Positions 1 through 6,144 of a stretch of DNA of 8,501 bases are shown piece by piece (the stretch's first letter is position 1; each line of letters opens with the position of its first letter). The stretch is from assembly GCA_955652155.1 (NCBI GenBank), contig CATPAT010000122.1, positions 1 through 8,501 of the forward strand, read 5' to 3'. Origin of the DNA: an uncultured Chthoniobacterales bacterium (lineage in GTDB: Bacteria; Verrucomicrobiota; Verrucomicrobiia; Chthoniobacterales; UBA10450). Position numbers and translations under genes: made by a program. The notes beneath the pieces are model-generated. The model was not told where the DNA came from. It made no database searches and was given only the letters and a program-made list of their open reading frames with translations.

Positions 1-1
1 A

Positions 2-679
2 TCGCTTCGGCGCGGATCGATTCGGTTCCCTGTGCCGATGCTGTTCGCCACCGCTTTCATGCCGATGTTCGGCATCGGCGGTCTAACCGGCATCCCGCTG
101 GCGTTGGCTCCGGCTGATCTCTATCTGCACGATACCTATTACTTGATTGCGCATTTCCATTACCTCGTCGCGCCCGGAACGATCTTCGCCTTGTTTGCCG
201 CGACTTATTACTGGTTTCCCAAAGCTACCGGAAGAATGATGAACGAGTTCTGGGGCAAGGTTCACTTCTGGCCGACGCTCATCTTTATGAACGTGATTTT
301 CCTCCCGATGTTTCTCCAGGGAATGCTCGGGATGCATCGGCGTTGGTACGATGGCGGCCAAGGCTGGAGTCTGGCGGGCGAAAAAGCCTGGGGCTTGTCC
401 GGTTTTGGTTGGAACGTTCCGATCTCAACAGCTGCTTGGCTGATGGGGCTCGCTCAAATTCCGTTCATCGTGAATTTCTTCTGGAGCATCAAGCACGGCC
501 GCAAAGTGACATCCGATAATCCATGGGACGCGACAACTCTGGAGTGGGCGACTCCCACGCCGCCCGCGCACGGCAACTTTTCTGAGCCGATTACTGTGTA
601 TCGCGGGCCGTACGATTACAGCGTTCGCGGGGAGGAACGGGATTTTTGCCCGCAGAACGAGCCTGTTGGTGCTCTCTAA
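2..679 (+). CDS. ctaD: Cytochrome c oxidase subunit I, C-terminal part (5' end outside window)
   Basis: This is the C-terminal 225 residues of the haem-copper oxidase core subunit, the membrane protein that reduces O2 to water at the haem a3-CuB centre and pumps protons. The frame is open to the left edge, and the residues before the first ATG (GSIRFPVPM) already match the family, so the ATG at 32 is internal. Visible landmarks, numbered from that ATG, are LHDTY (His33-Asp34, the Mg/propionate region) and HFHYLV (His41 and His43, the haem a3 and haem a ligands). Hydrophobic helices follow at about 49-65, 78-100 and 131-152. The polar tail ends in YRGPYDYSV and a PQNEP motif, as in bacterial aa3-type subunit I. 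No other oxidase gene follows, so this is probably the last gene of its operon. Family assignment is very secure; the cut at the left is a window effect. Confidence 0.96.
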   Translation, partial: SLRRGSIRFPVPMLFATAFMPMFGIGGLTGIPLALAPADLYLHDTYYLIAHFHYLVAPGTIFALFAATYYWFPKATGRMMNEFWGKVHFWPTLIFMNVIFLPMFLQGMLGMHRRWYDGGQGWSLAGEKAWGLSGFGWNVPISTAAWLMGLAQIPFIVNFFWSIKHGRKVTSDNPWDATTLEWATPTPPAHGNFSEPITVYRGPYDYSVRGEERDFCPQNEPVGAL

Positions 680-705
680 CCGCGGATTACGCGGATGAAA
701 ACGGA
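680..705. repeat. CGCGGAT direct repeat and small hairpin between convergent genes
   Basis: The 50-bp gap between the convergent stops of ctaD and the secreted-protein gene holds CGCGGAT twice (682-688 and 691-697). CCGCG (680-684) and CGCGG (690-694) can pair around a 5-nt loop. A short TTTT run follows at about 705. It could be a weak terminator for ctaD, but a 5-bp stem is poor evidence. I remember similar CGCGGATTACGCGGAT units as common intergenic repeats in Verrucomicrobia; this was not checked. Confidence 0.4.
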
Positions 706-729
706 TTTTGTTGAGTGATTGCCGGGAAA

Positions 730-1491
730 TTAGTGTCCGCCGCGAGCCCGTTCTTCGGCGTCATAGTCACGAGGACACTCTTCAGGAGCCGGTGCCATTT
801 CCTCAAGCTCTTCATAAGCGCCGTCCTTGAGACGAAAATCCGTCACGGCAAATTTTCCGCGCTCATCAACGGTTGCGCTAAGCTCTGAACCAAGTTTTGG
901 GAAACCCTCAATCTGTTTGGGATCAGACGTGAGCGCCGCCCGGACATTTACGGGCAAGGAAATCGGATTTAAGGCGACAACCTCGATCGTGAAGCCTTCC
1001 GGGTACGCAGAACCGCTTCCTGCATTGGCCGTTTTTGCTTTGGCATATTTGTCAGGAGCGGCATGTTTTGTTCGCTCCAGAATTTCGCGATTTGCGAGCG
1101 CCGTGATGTCGCATTGCCACTGAAGTGCACCATTCTTGAACTTCAAAAGAACGACACCGTCACGGAACCATTTGCCCTCAACCTCCCAGAGCAGCAACGA
1201 TGCGTCGGGTGACCAGCGAGCCGGTAGAATCCCACCGTGCCCCATGCGATTCCATCCAGTCCACCTTGTTTTGATTACCGCGATGATTTTACCGGTTTTT
1301 AATTCGATAACGCTGTTCTTCGGATTTTCGGAATGTCTATGCTGATCCAAAACAGGAACTGTGATTCCGTAACGGCCATCGGGAGAAATTGTGCATTTCG
1401 GGACAACAAAACCCTTCGGTATGTTTTGCGCCTCTGCCGTTATTGTAAGCAACGCCGTGATGGTTAACAGATGCGCGGCGGCAGCAATCAT
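730..1491 (-). CDS. Small secreted protein with SPD(G) beta-propeller-like motifs, function unknown
   Basis: This gene encodes 253 residues. The N-terminus is a clear Sec signal peptide, a hydrophobic stretch ending in an AEA|Q cleavage site after about residue 21, so the mature protein should be periplasmic or extracellular. Two motifs typical of WD40/PD40-like blades are visible: SPDGRY (36-41) and WSPDASLLLWE (93-103). That is too few for a full propeller. The C-terminal part (about 160-240) looks like mixed beta strand and ends in an acidic, Glu-rich tail. I do not recognise a named family. The frame stays open upstream to 1854, but that extension is Arg-rich antisense-like sequence inside the aldehyde dehydrogenase gene. 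The ATG at 1491 directly precedes the signal peptide and overlaps the dehydrogenase stop codon as ATGA, which suggests translational coupling as the last gene of the cluster. Confidence 0.8.
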   Translation of the reverse strand: MIAAAAHLLTITALLTITAEAQNIPKGFVVPKCTISPDGRYGITVPVLDQHRHSENPKNSVIELKTGKIIAVIKTRWTGWNRMGHGGILPARWSPDASLLLWEVEGKWFRDGVVLLKFKNGALQWQCDITALANREILERTKHAAPDKYAKAKTANAGSGSAYPEGFTIEVVALNPISLPVNVRAALTSDPKQIEGFPKLGSELSATVDERGKFAVTDFRLKDGAYEELEEMAPAPEECPRDYDAEERARGGH

Positions 1492-2945
1492 TTCGCGATA
1501 CAGACGTTCTTCGGTTCGGTGAAAAAGCGTAAGGCTTCTTCGCCACCTTCGCGGCCGACGCCGCTTGCTTTCATTCCGCCGAACGGGACGCGCAGATCGC
1601 GCACCAGCCAGCAATTCACCCAGACTGTGCCGGTGGAAATCCGTTCCGCGACGCGATGAGCGCGATTCAAGTTTTGTGTCCAGACGCTCGAGGCCAGGCC
1701 GTAATCGGTGTCGTTGGCGTAGCCGATCACTTCTTCTTCGTTGTCGAACGGCGTGATCGTGACCACCGGGCCGAAGATTTCTTCGCGATTGGTGCGACAT
1801 GAAACCGGCAAATCGGTAATTACGGTTGGCGGAAAGAAATAACCGTCGCAGCAACGTTCGTTGATCGGGTCCGGCGCTTTCCCACCGAGGGCGGTGACAC
1901 CGCCTTCTTTTTTGGCGAGGTCCACGTAAAATTTAACCTTATCGAGCTGAGCCTTGCTGACGATTGCGCCTTGTTCCGTTTTCTCGTCAAGCGGGTCGCC
2001 TAGTTTCAACTCCGACGCTTTGTCGATGAAACGATCGACGAAGGTTTTGTAAACTGAACGCTCGACGAATACGCGCGAACCGCATAAACAAACCTGGCCC
2101 TGGTTCGCGAACGAAGAGCGCACGCTTCCGGCAATGGCGGCATCGAGATCGGCATCGGCGAAAATGATGTTTGGATTTTTGCCGCCGAGCTCGAGCGAAA
2201 CCTTCTTGAACAACGGTGCGCAAGCCTCCGCTACTTTGCGGCCGGTAACCGTGCCGCCGGTAAACGAGATTGTGCCGATCTTCGGATGTGCCGTCACTGC
2301 GGCACCTACATTTGGCCCGGTCCCGTGAACAACGTTGAGCACGCCGTTCGGCAATCCAGCCTCGGCGCAAATTTCGCAAAGCAAATACGCCGTCATCGGC
2401 GTCAATTCGCTCGGTTTCGCGATTGCGGTGTTACCGACCGCAATCGCGGGCGCGATTTTCCAGCTCAGCAAATAGAGCGGCAAATTCCAGGGCGAAATCA
2501 GGCCCGCGATACCGCGCGGCTGGCGCAGTGTGTAGTTGAACGCAACGCCGTCGGTGACGTGCGCTTCGTTTTCAGTGTGGAGGATCGCAGTCGCGAAGAA
2601 TCGGAAATTGCTGGACGCGCGCGGAATGTCCAAAGAACGCGCAAGCGAGAGCGGTTTGCCGGTGTCGATCGATTCCGCGCGCGAGAGTTTTTCCAGATCG
2701 CGCTCGATCAGATCGGCGATGCGCAAAAGAATTTTAGATCGCTCGGCCGCCGGCATCTTCGACCAATCCGCGAAGGCCGCCTCGGCGGCCGCCACGGCAA
2801 GATCGACATCTTCCTTTCCGCTGTCAGCGACTTTCGAGTATGGCTTCCCCGTCGCGGGCTCGATGTTGTCGAGATATTTGCCACCGACCGGCTCAACAAA
2901 TTCGCCGTCGATGAAGTTTTTGATGCGTGGAAATTCTTTTTGCAC
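1488..2945 (-). CDS. Aldehyde dehydrogenase, ALDH8A1 / 2-(amino or hydroxy)muconic semialdehyde dehydrogenase type
   Basis: This is a cytosolic NAD(P)-dependent oxidoreductase converting an aldehyde to a carboxylate. Numbering is from the GTG at 2945 (485 residues, close to the roughly 487 of human ALDH8A1). Visible motifs are SPWNLPL (151-157, with the oxyanion-hole Asn at 154), cofactor-binding FTGGTVTG (228-235), LELGGKNP (251-258, general base Glu252), NQGQVCLC (281-288, nucleophile Cys286), EEIFGPV and the C-terminal WLVRDLRVPFGGMKASGVGREGG segment (part shown). An Arg after WLV, as here, is typical of dehydrogenases acting on muconic-type semialdehydes with a carboxylate, so a kynurenine- or catechol-derived substrate is plausible. 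No other gene of those pathways is visible. The frame also opens from a TTG at 3020, but those 25 extra residues come from an intergenic palindrome and do not resemble the family. Neither start has a convincing ribosome binding site. The family is certain; the substrate and exact start are not. Confidence 0.93.
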   Translation of the reverse strand: MQKEFPRIKNFIDGEFVEPVGGKYLDNIEPATGKPYSKVADSGKEDVDLAVAAAEAAFADWSKMPAAERSKILLRIADLIERDLEKLSRAESIDTGKPLSLARSLDIPRASSNFRFFATAILHTENEAHVTDGVAFNYTLRQPRGIAGLISPWNLPLYLLSWKIAPAIAVGNTAIAKPSELTPMTAYLLCEICAEAGLPNGVLNVVHGTGPNVGAAVTAHPKIGTISFTGGTVTGRKVAEACAPLFKKVSLELGGKNPNIIFADADLDAAIAGSVRSSFANQGQVCLCGSRVFVERSVYKTFVDRFIDKASELKLGDPLDEKTEQGAIVSKAQLDKVKFYVDLAKKEGGVTALGGKAPDPINERCCDGYFFPPTVITDLPVSCRTNREEIFGPVVTITPFDNEEEVIGYANDTDYGLASSVWTQNLNRAHRVAERISTGTVWVNCWLVRDLRVPFGGMKASGVGREGGEEALRFFTEPKNVCIAK

Positions 2946-2959
2946 CGGCCAGATTGTAA

Positions 2960-2992
2960 GCGCCGAATCCGCCTTCGCAAAGGCTACGGCGC
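2960..2992. repeat. Imperfect palindromic intergenic element upstream of the aldehyde dehydrogenase
   Basis: CGCCTTCGC (2970-2978) and GCTACGGCG (2983-2991) pair at 7 of 9 positions around AAAG. An outer perfect pair, GCGCCG (2960-2965) with CGGCGC (2987-2992), gives an alternative fold. The element fills most of the 87 bp between the cyclase stop codon (3033) and the GTG start at 2945. I remember units built on GCCGTAGC-TTT-GCGAAGGCGGA as dispersed repeats in soil Verrucomicrobia and Acidobacteria genomes; copy number could not be checked here. In the cluster mRNA the hairpin would sit between two genes, where it could affect mRNA stability or relative expression. Confidence 0.5.
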
Positions 2993-3032
2993 GACAAGCA
3001 AGCACCCCTACAACGGCCAAGCGAATGTCTTC

Positions 3033-3887
3033 TTAAGCCGAGGCGGCAGCTTCAGCGGTCCAGGTGACAGCGTGGGCGCGAACAGGTTGATCGAAACCTT
3101 TAAGCGGAATTACTCCGAGGTCCTCGAAAGGCAATGCTTTTCCCTCACACAGCTCGGCGACTACGTTCGAAACGAGGATCTGTTGGGGTTGCGCATGCGA
3201 ACAAAGGCGCGCGGCCAGTTGCACGGTGCATCCGAACAAATCGTTGTGATGTTCGACCGGTTCGCCTGCGGCGATGCCAAGCCGAACATCAAGCGGACGA
3301 TCTTTGTGTTCCTGTCGGTGCCGGGCAATCTCGCGCTGAACGCGGGTGGCGCATTTAACGGCAGCGGCGGCGGACACGAACGATGCCATAATGCCGTCAC
3401 CGAGGTGCTTGATTTCGCGTCCGCCCAAATCCGACAAGGCGTTGCGCACAATCGAATCATGCACCTCCAACAATTCCATGGCTGCCTCATCACCGATTCG
3501 TCGAGTGACCGAAGTTGAGTCAACGATGTCGGTAAATAGAATTGTGCGGATCCCGGGATCACGCGCGTCGGCTTCGGCCCCGGGAAGAATGACCGCGCCG
3601 GCTGCGTTTACTTCAGTTCCACCAAAAAACAGCTCGGCGACGTCGGGCTCGACTTGAATAATCTTTTCGGCAACCAGGCCGTGCGCCTCGCGATGGACCT
3701 GGCTTGCAGCCTCGGCGTTGGGCGCGTGGCAAAGGCAAAAAATCTTTCCCTCTTTCTCATTGACCCAATACTTGTGGTAACTGACGCCGTACTTGCTCTG
3801 CACTTTAACGTCCTGGAGGTGGGCTTTCGCGACATCGTCGGCTTTCACGCCCCCTGGAATTTCGTGGATATCCATGTAAGACGGCAT
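3033..3887 (-). CDS. DUF4242 (SCO4226-like) domain fused to class III adenylate cyclase
   Basis: This two-domain soluble protein has 284 residues. Residues 1-85 match the DUF4242/SCO4226-like ferredoxin-fold family, which includes a nickel-binding Streptomyces protein: MPSYMDIHE at the start, then GVSYHKYWV, IFCLCHAP and VHREAHG. It is rich in possible metal ligands (His8, His23, His38, Cys51, Cys53, His54, His65, His69). Residues 115-275 are a class III nucleotide cyclase domain: FTDIVDST carries metal ligand Asp120, HLGDG carries metal ligand Asp164, and DLFGCTVQLAAR carries the transition-state Arg227. Lys160 and Asp216 sit where adenine-specifying residues normally lie, so ATP to cAMP is the likely reaction. 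The usual transition-state Asn is Gln223. There is no membrane segment. An AGAAG ribosome-binding-like stretch lies 4 nt before the ATG at 3887. It lies 34 bp after the OsmC gene in the same cluster. The architecture is secure; the idea that the first domain senses metal or redox state is inference. Confidence 0.92.
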   Translation of the reverse strand: MPSYMDIHEIPGGVKADDVAKAHLQDVKVQSKYGVSYHKYWVNEKEGKIFCLCHAPNAEAASQVHREAHGLVAEKIIQVEPDVAELFFGGTEVNAAGAVILPGAEADARDPGIRTILFTDIVDSTSVTRRIGDEAAMELLEVHDSIVRNALSDLGGREIKHLGDGIMASFVSAAAAVKCATRVQREIARHRQEHKDRPLDVRLGIAAGEPVEHHNDLFGCTVQLAARLCSHAQPQQILVSNVVAELCEGKALPFEDLGVIPLKGFDQPVRAHAVTWTAEAAASA

Positions 3888-3921
3888 ACGACTTCTAGAT
3901 TAGCAGTCAGGCGGGGGAAAT

Positions 3922-4431
3922 CTACTTCAAGATGTGGTGTGAAATGTTGATCTTCGGAGGTCGAGCGAGCGTCTGATAAACGACACAATACCGCTTGGTT
4001 AGTCGAAGAAGGGTGGCGAGCTGTTCTTCTGTCGCGTCCGTGTTCAAATCGAAGTGCAATCGGACTTGCTGAAAGCCGACGGGAACTTCTTTGGACACGG
4101 CGAGAGTTCCGCGAAAATCGAGATCGCCTTCGGCCCGAATGGTCGCGTCACGCAACGGAATGTCGAGAGCCGTAGCAACCGCACGCAACGTCACGCCCGC
4201 GCAAGCAACGAGCGACTCGAGCAACATGTCGCCGGAGCATGCGCTGAGTCCATCGCCGCCAGTCGCGGGATGAAGGCCCGCTTCAACGAGCGCTTTTCCG
4301 GTTGCGACATTGCAGGTAACGCCTTCGCCGATTTTGCCTTCGGCACGAAGCGTGATTGAGGCCGTCTTCGGTTGCTGCCGGTAGCGCTCCTTGATCGGCG
4401 CCTGCAACGATTTTAGCTCCGCCGCGTTCAT
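3922..4431 (-). CDS. OsmC/Ohr-family thiol peroxidase-like protein
   Basis: This 169-residue cytoplasmic protein belongs to the OsmC superfamily, whose members use two cysteines to reduce organic and other hydroperoxides. The central helix motif DMLLESLVACAGVTL (68-82) carries the presumed peroxidatic Cys77. KRYCVVYQT carries the second, resolving Cys149, and an extra Cys65 lies just before the helix. The spacing and the length fit the OsmC branch rather than the shorter Ohr proteins. The stop codon of the preceding oxidoreductase gene lies only 2 bp before this ATG, so the two are almost certainly co-transcribed and probably translationally coupled. Because berberine-bridge-type oxidases release H2O2, a peroxide-handling partner next to one makes biological sense; that link is inference. 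Family confidence is high; the precise substrate is unknown. Confidence 0.93.
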   Translation of the reverse strand: MNAAELKSLQAPIKERYRQQPKTASITLRAEGKIGEGVTCNVATGKALVEAGLHPATGGDGLSACSGDMLLESLVACAGVTLRAVATALDIPLRDATIRAEGDLDFRGTLAVSKEVPVGFQQVRLHFDLNTDATEEQLATLLRLTKRYCVVYQTLARPPKINISHHILK

Positions 4432-4433
4432 GA

Positions 4434-5843
4434 TCAGGCCGTTCGCTTTGTTCCGCTCGGTTTGATGTTTTGGTTCACGCGAAACAAATTCTGCGGATCA
4501 TACTTGTCCTTGATCGCGACCAACCGCTGGTAATTGTCGCCGTAGGTCGCTTTCACGCGATCGCCTCCTTCGTCTCCCATTAAGAAATTCACGTAAGCAC
4601 CGCCGGCGGAGTAAGGATGGAGCGCGTCGTAATAATTCTTCGTCCAGGAAATGATTTTTTCGTTGTTCGACGGATCGGGATCAACACCGACCATCACCTG
4701 AGCCCAATTTGCATCGCGATAATTCCAGGCGGTGTCTTGTTTGGCGACTCGTGAGGCCGCGCCATTGATCGGATAAAGATGCATGGTCGAATGCATGGAC
4801 GGGAGTTCTTTGCCAAAGCGCACGTGTTCGGCGATCGCTTTATCGCTCAATTCGTTTACGAAATCCGCGCGCCAATACCATTGCAGGCCCGGCGGATAAA
4901 TCGGGTCGAACATGCTTTGCAAGGCCGGCTGCGGAAGCGGACCGACGAAATCGAGCGCGGGCTTTTTGAAGGCGCGAATCGGTTTGAACATTTCCTCGGC
5001 TTTTGGAATGGGCGCGGTGCAGGCCCAGATGATGCCGCACATTTTTTTGAGATGAAGATTTTCGGGAAACGGCGGCGCGGGCGGTACGGTGAGAAAAGCA
5101 AAGAAGCCGTTCAAATTGTCGGGTGCCTGAACAATAAAATCCCGATACCATTTCATCACCTCGGCAGCTTCGCTCAGTTCGTAGAGCATCGGCCCGCCGT
5201 AGATCATGTCGATCTTGTGAAGTTTGAACGTGAAAGCAGTCACCACGCCGAAGTTTCCGCCGCCGCCGCGCAGCGCCCAGAACAAATCCGGATTTTCATC
5301 GGCGTTTGCTTTGACGAATCTTCCGTCGGCCAAAACGACGTCGGCTGAGATCAGGTTATCAATTGTCAGGCCGCACTTTCGAGTGAGGTGGCCGATACCG
5401 CCGCCCAAGGTCAATCCACCAACACCGGTCGTTGAAATAATTCCGCTCGGGACCGCGAATCCAAAGGCGTGCGTCGCATGATCGACGTCGCCCCAGGTAC
5501 ACCCACCGCCGACAGTCACAGTGCGAGCGGACGGATCTACTCGCGTGTATTTGATCGGCGCAAGATCGATGACTAGCGCGTCGTCGGCGATACCGAGCCC
5601 GCCGGCATTGTGCCCACCGCTCCGAATCGCCAGCAGCAGGGTGTTTTCGCGCGCGAAATTTACCGACGCGATGACATCTGCGACATCCGCGCAACGAACG
5701 ATGAGGCGCGGTCGTTTGTGAATCATCCCGTTATAAACTTTGCGCGCGTCGTCGTAATCTTTGTCGGTGGGCTCGATAATTCGCCCTCGGAGAGTTGCCT
5801 TCAGTTGCTGGATCGAGTTGTCGTCGAGTTTTGGCGTTGGCAT
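4434..5843 (-). CDS. FAD-binding oxidoreductase of the berberine bridge enzyme family
   Basis: This flavoprotein has 469 residues counted from the ATG at 5843. The PCMH-type FAD domain comes first. RSGGHN (74-79) carries His78, the usual 8-alpha covalent FAD attachment site; GVGGLTLGGGIG (about 140-151) and the GGGGNFG loop (193-199) bind the cofactor. The position that holds the second, 6-S-cysteinyl attachment in bicovalent members is Ile136, so FAD should be tethered once. The C-terminal BBE segment is present as YGDNY (434-438) and YDPQNLFRVNQNI (448-460), and Tyr417 in GAYVNF is a candidate active-site residue. Family members oxidise alcohols, sugars or alkaloid-like compounds and usually reduce O2 to H2O2. 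There is no signal peptide. The frame extends to a TTG at 5861; the ATG at 5843 fits the family N-terminus better. It is the first gene of the five-gene minus-strand cluster. The substrate cannot be read from the sequence. Confidence 0.93.
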   Translation of the reverse strand: MPTPKLDDNSIQQLKATLRGRIIEPTDKDYDDARKVYNGMIHKRPRLIVRCADVADVIASVNFARENTLLLAIRSGGHNAGGLGIADDALVIDLAPIKYTRVDPSARTVTVGGGCTWGDVDHATHAFGFAVPSGIISTTGVGGLTLGGGIGHLTRKCGLTIDNLISADVVLADGRFVKANADENPDLFWALRGGGGNFGVVTAFTFKLHKIDMIYGGPMLYELSEAAEVMKWYRDFIVQAPDNLNGFFAFLTVPPAPPFPENLHLKKMCGIIWACTAPIPKAEEMFKPIRAFKKPALDFVGPLPQPALQSMFDPIYPPGLQWYWRADFVNELSDKAIAEHVRFGKELPSMHSTMHLYPINGAASRVAKQDTAWNYRDANWAQVMVGVDPDPSNNEKIISWTKNYYDALHPYSAGGAYVNFLMGDEGGDRVKATYGDNYQRLVAIKDKYDPQNLFRVNQNIKPSGTKRTA

Positions 5844-5882
5844 TGGCGGAGTTTTTTGCAAAGACGGCGGCGCCCGAAACGT

Positions 5883-5910
5883 TGTATATTCAGATATGAA
5901 GCATCTTCAA
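5883..5910 (-). promoter_or_regulatory. Candidate sigma70-type promoter for the five-gene cluster
   Basis: Read on the minus strand, TTGAAG (5910-5905) and TATACA (5888-5883) are separated by 16 bp, each matching 4 of 6 consensus positions. Transcription would begin near 5876, about 33 nt before the ATG at 5843. The -35 lies inside the first codons of the divergent lipoprotein gene, so the two genes would share this short region. On the plus strand TATATT (5885-5890) could be a -10 for the lipoprotein, but I see no matching -35. Proposed from pattern only. Confidence 0.35.
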
Positions 5911-6120
5911 CTTATTGGCCTTATTGTTTGCGGGGCGATTTTGATTGGTTGCGAAACGACCCAAACGGCGGGGATGGGGAACCAGGAGCAAAAACGTCTC
6001 GCCGCAATTCAGCAGCAGCAACAGGAAGATGCGCAGATGGACGAAAGCGACCGCAATCTGTGGAACGCGCACCAGGACCTCTTATATACCGGCACGAACC
6101 CGGCGGTTCCGTATCGGTAG
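5896..6120 (+). CDS. Small predicted lipoprotein with a glutamine run
   Basis: The protein has 74 residues. A short hydrophobic signal segment (4-18) ends in the lipobox LIGC, with the lipidated Cys19, so signal peptidase II processing should leave a mature protein of about 56 residues. Glu at +2 does not suggest inner-membrane retention by the Asp rule, so the outer membrane is the likely destination. The mature part is polar, with a QQQQQ run (39-43) in a Lys/Glu/Gln-rich stretch that may be helical, then an acidic NLW motif and a short C-terminal tail ending VPYR. I recognise no family. The frame opens earlier at 5761, but that part lies antisense to the oxidoreductase gene. The ATG at 5896 starts exactly at the signal peptide. 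No Shine-Dalgarno is visible. The stop lies 24 bp from the convergent stop of the next gene. Confidence 0.8.
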   Translation: MKHLQLIGLIVCGAILIGCETTQTAGMGNQEQKRLAAIQQQQQEDAQMDESDRNLWNAHQDLLYTGTNPAVPYR

Positions 6121-6144
6121 TAGGGCCGACGCCGATTCGAACGG

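Noticed and set aside
1492..1854. A 121-residue N-terminal extension of the secreted-protein frame
   Set aside because: It is Arg-rich, lies inside the aldehyde dehydrogenase gene in another frame, and would bury the signal peptide that begins at the ATG at 1491.
2286..3518. A 410-codon plus-strand open frame
   Set aside because: It lies antisense to the well-supported aldehyde dehydrogenase and cyclase genes and shows Arg-rich, family-free sequence typical of an antisense shadow.
4779..5348. A 189-codon plus-strand open frame
   Set aside because: It is antisense to the berberine-bridge-type oxidoreductase, which has clear conserved motifs throughout.
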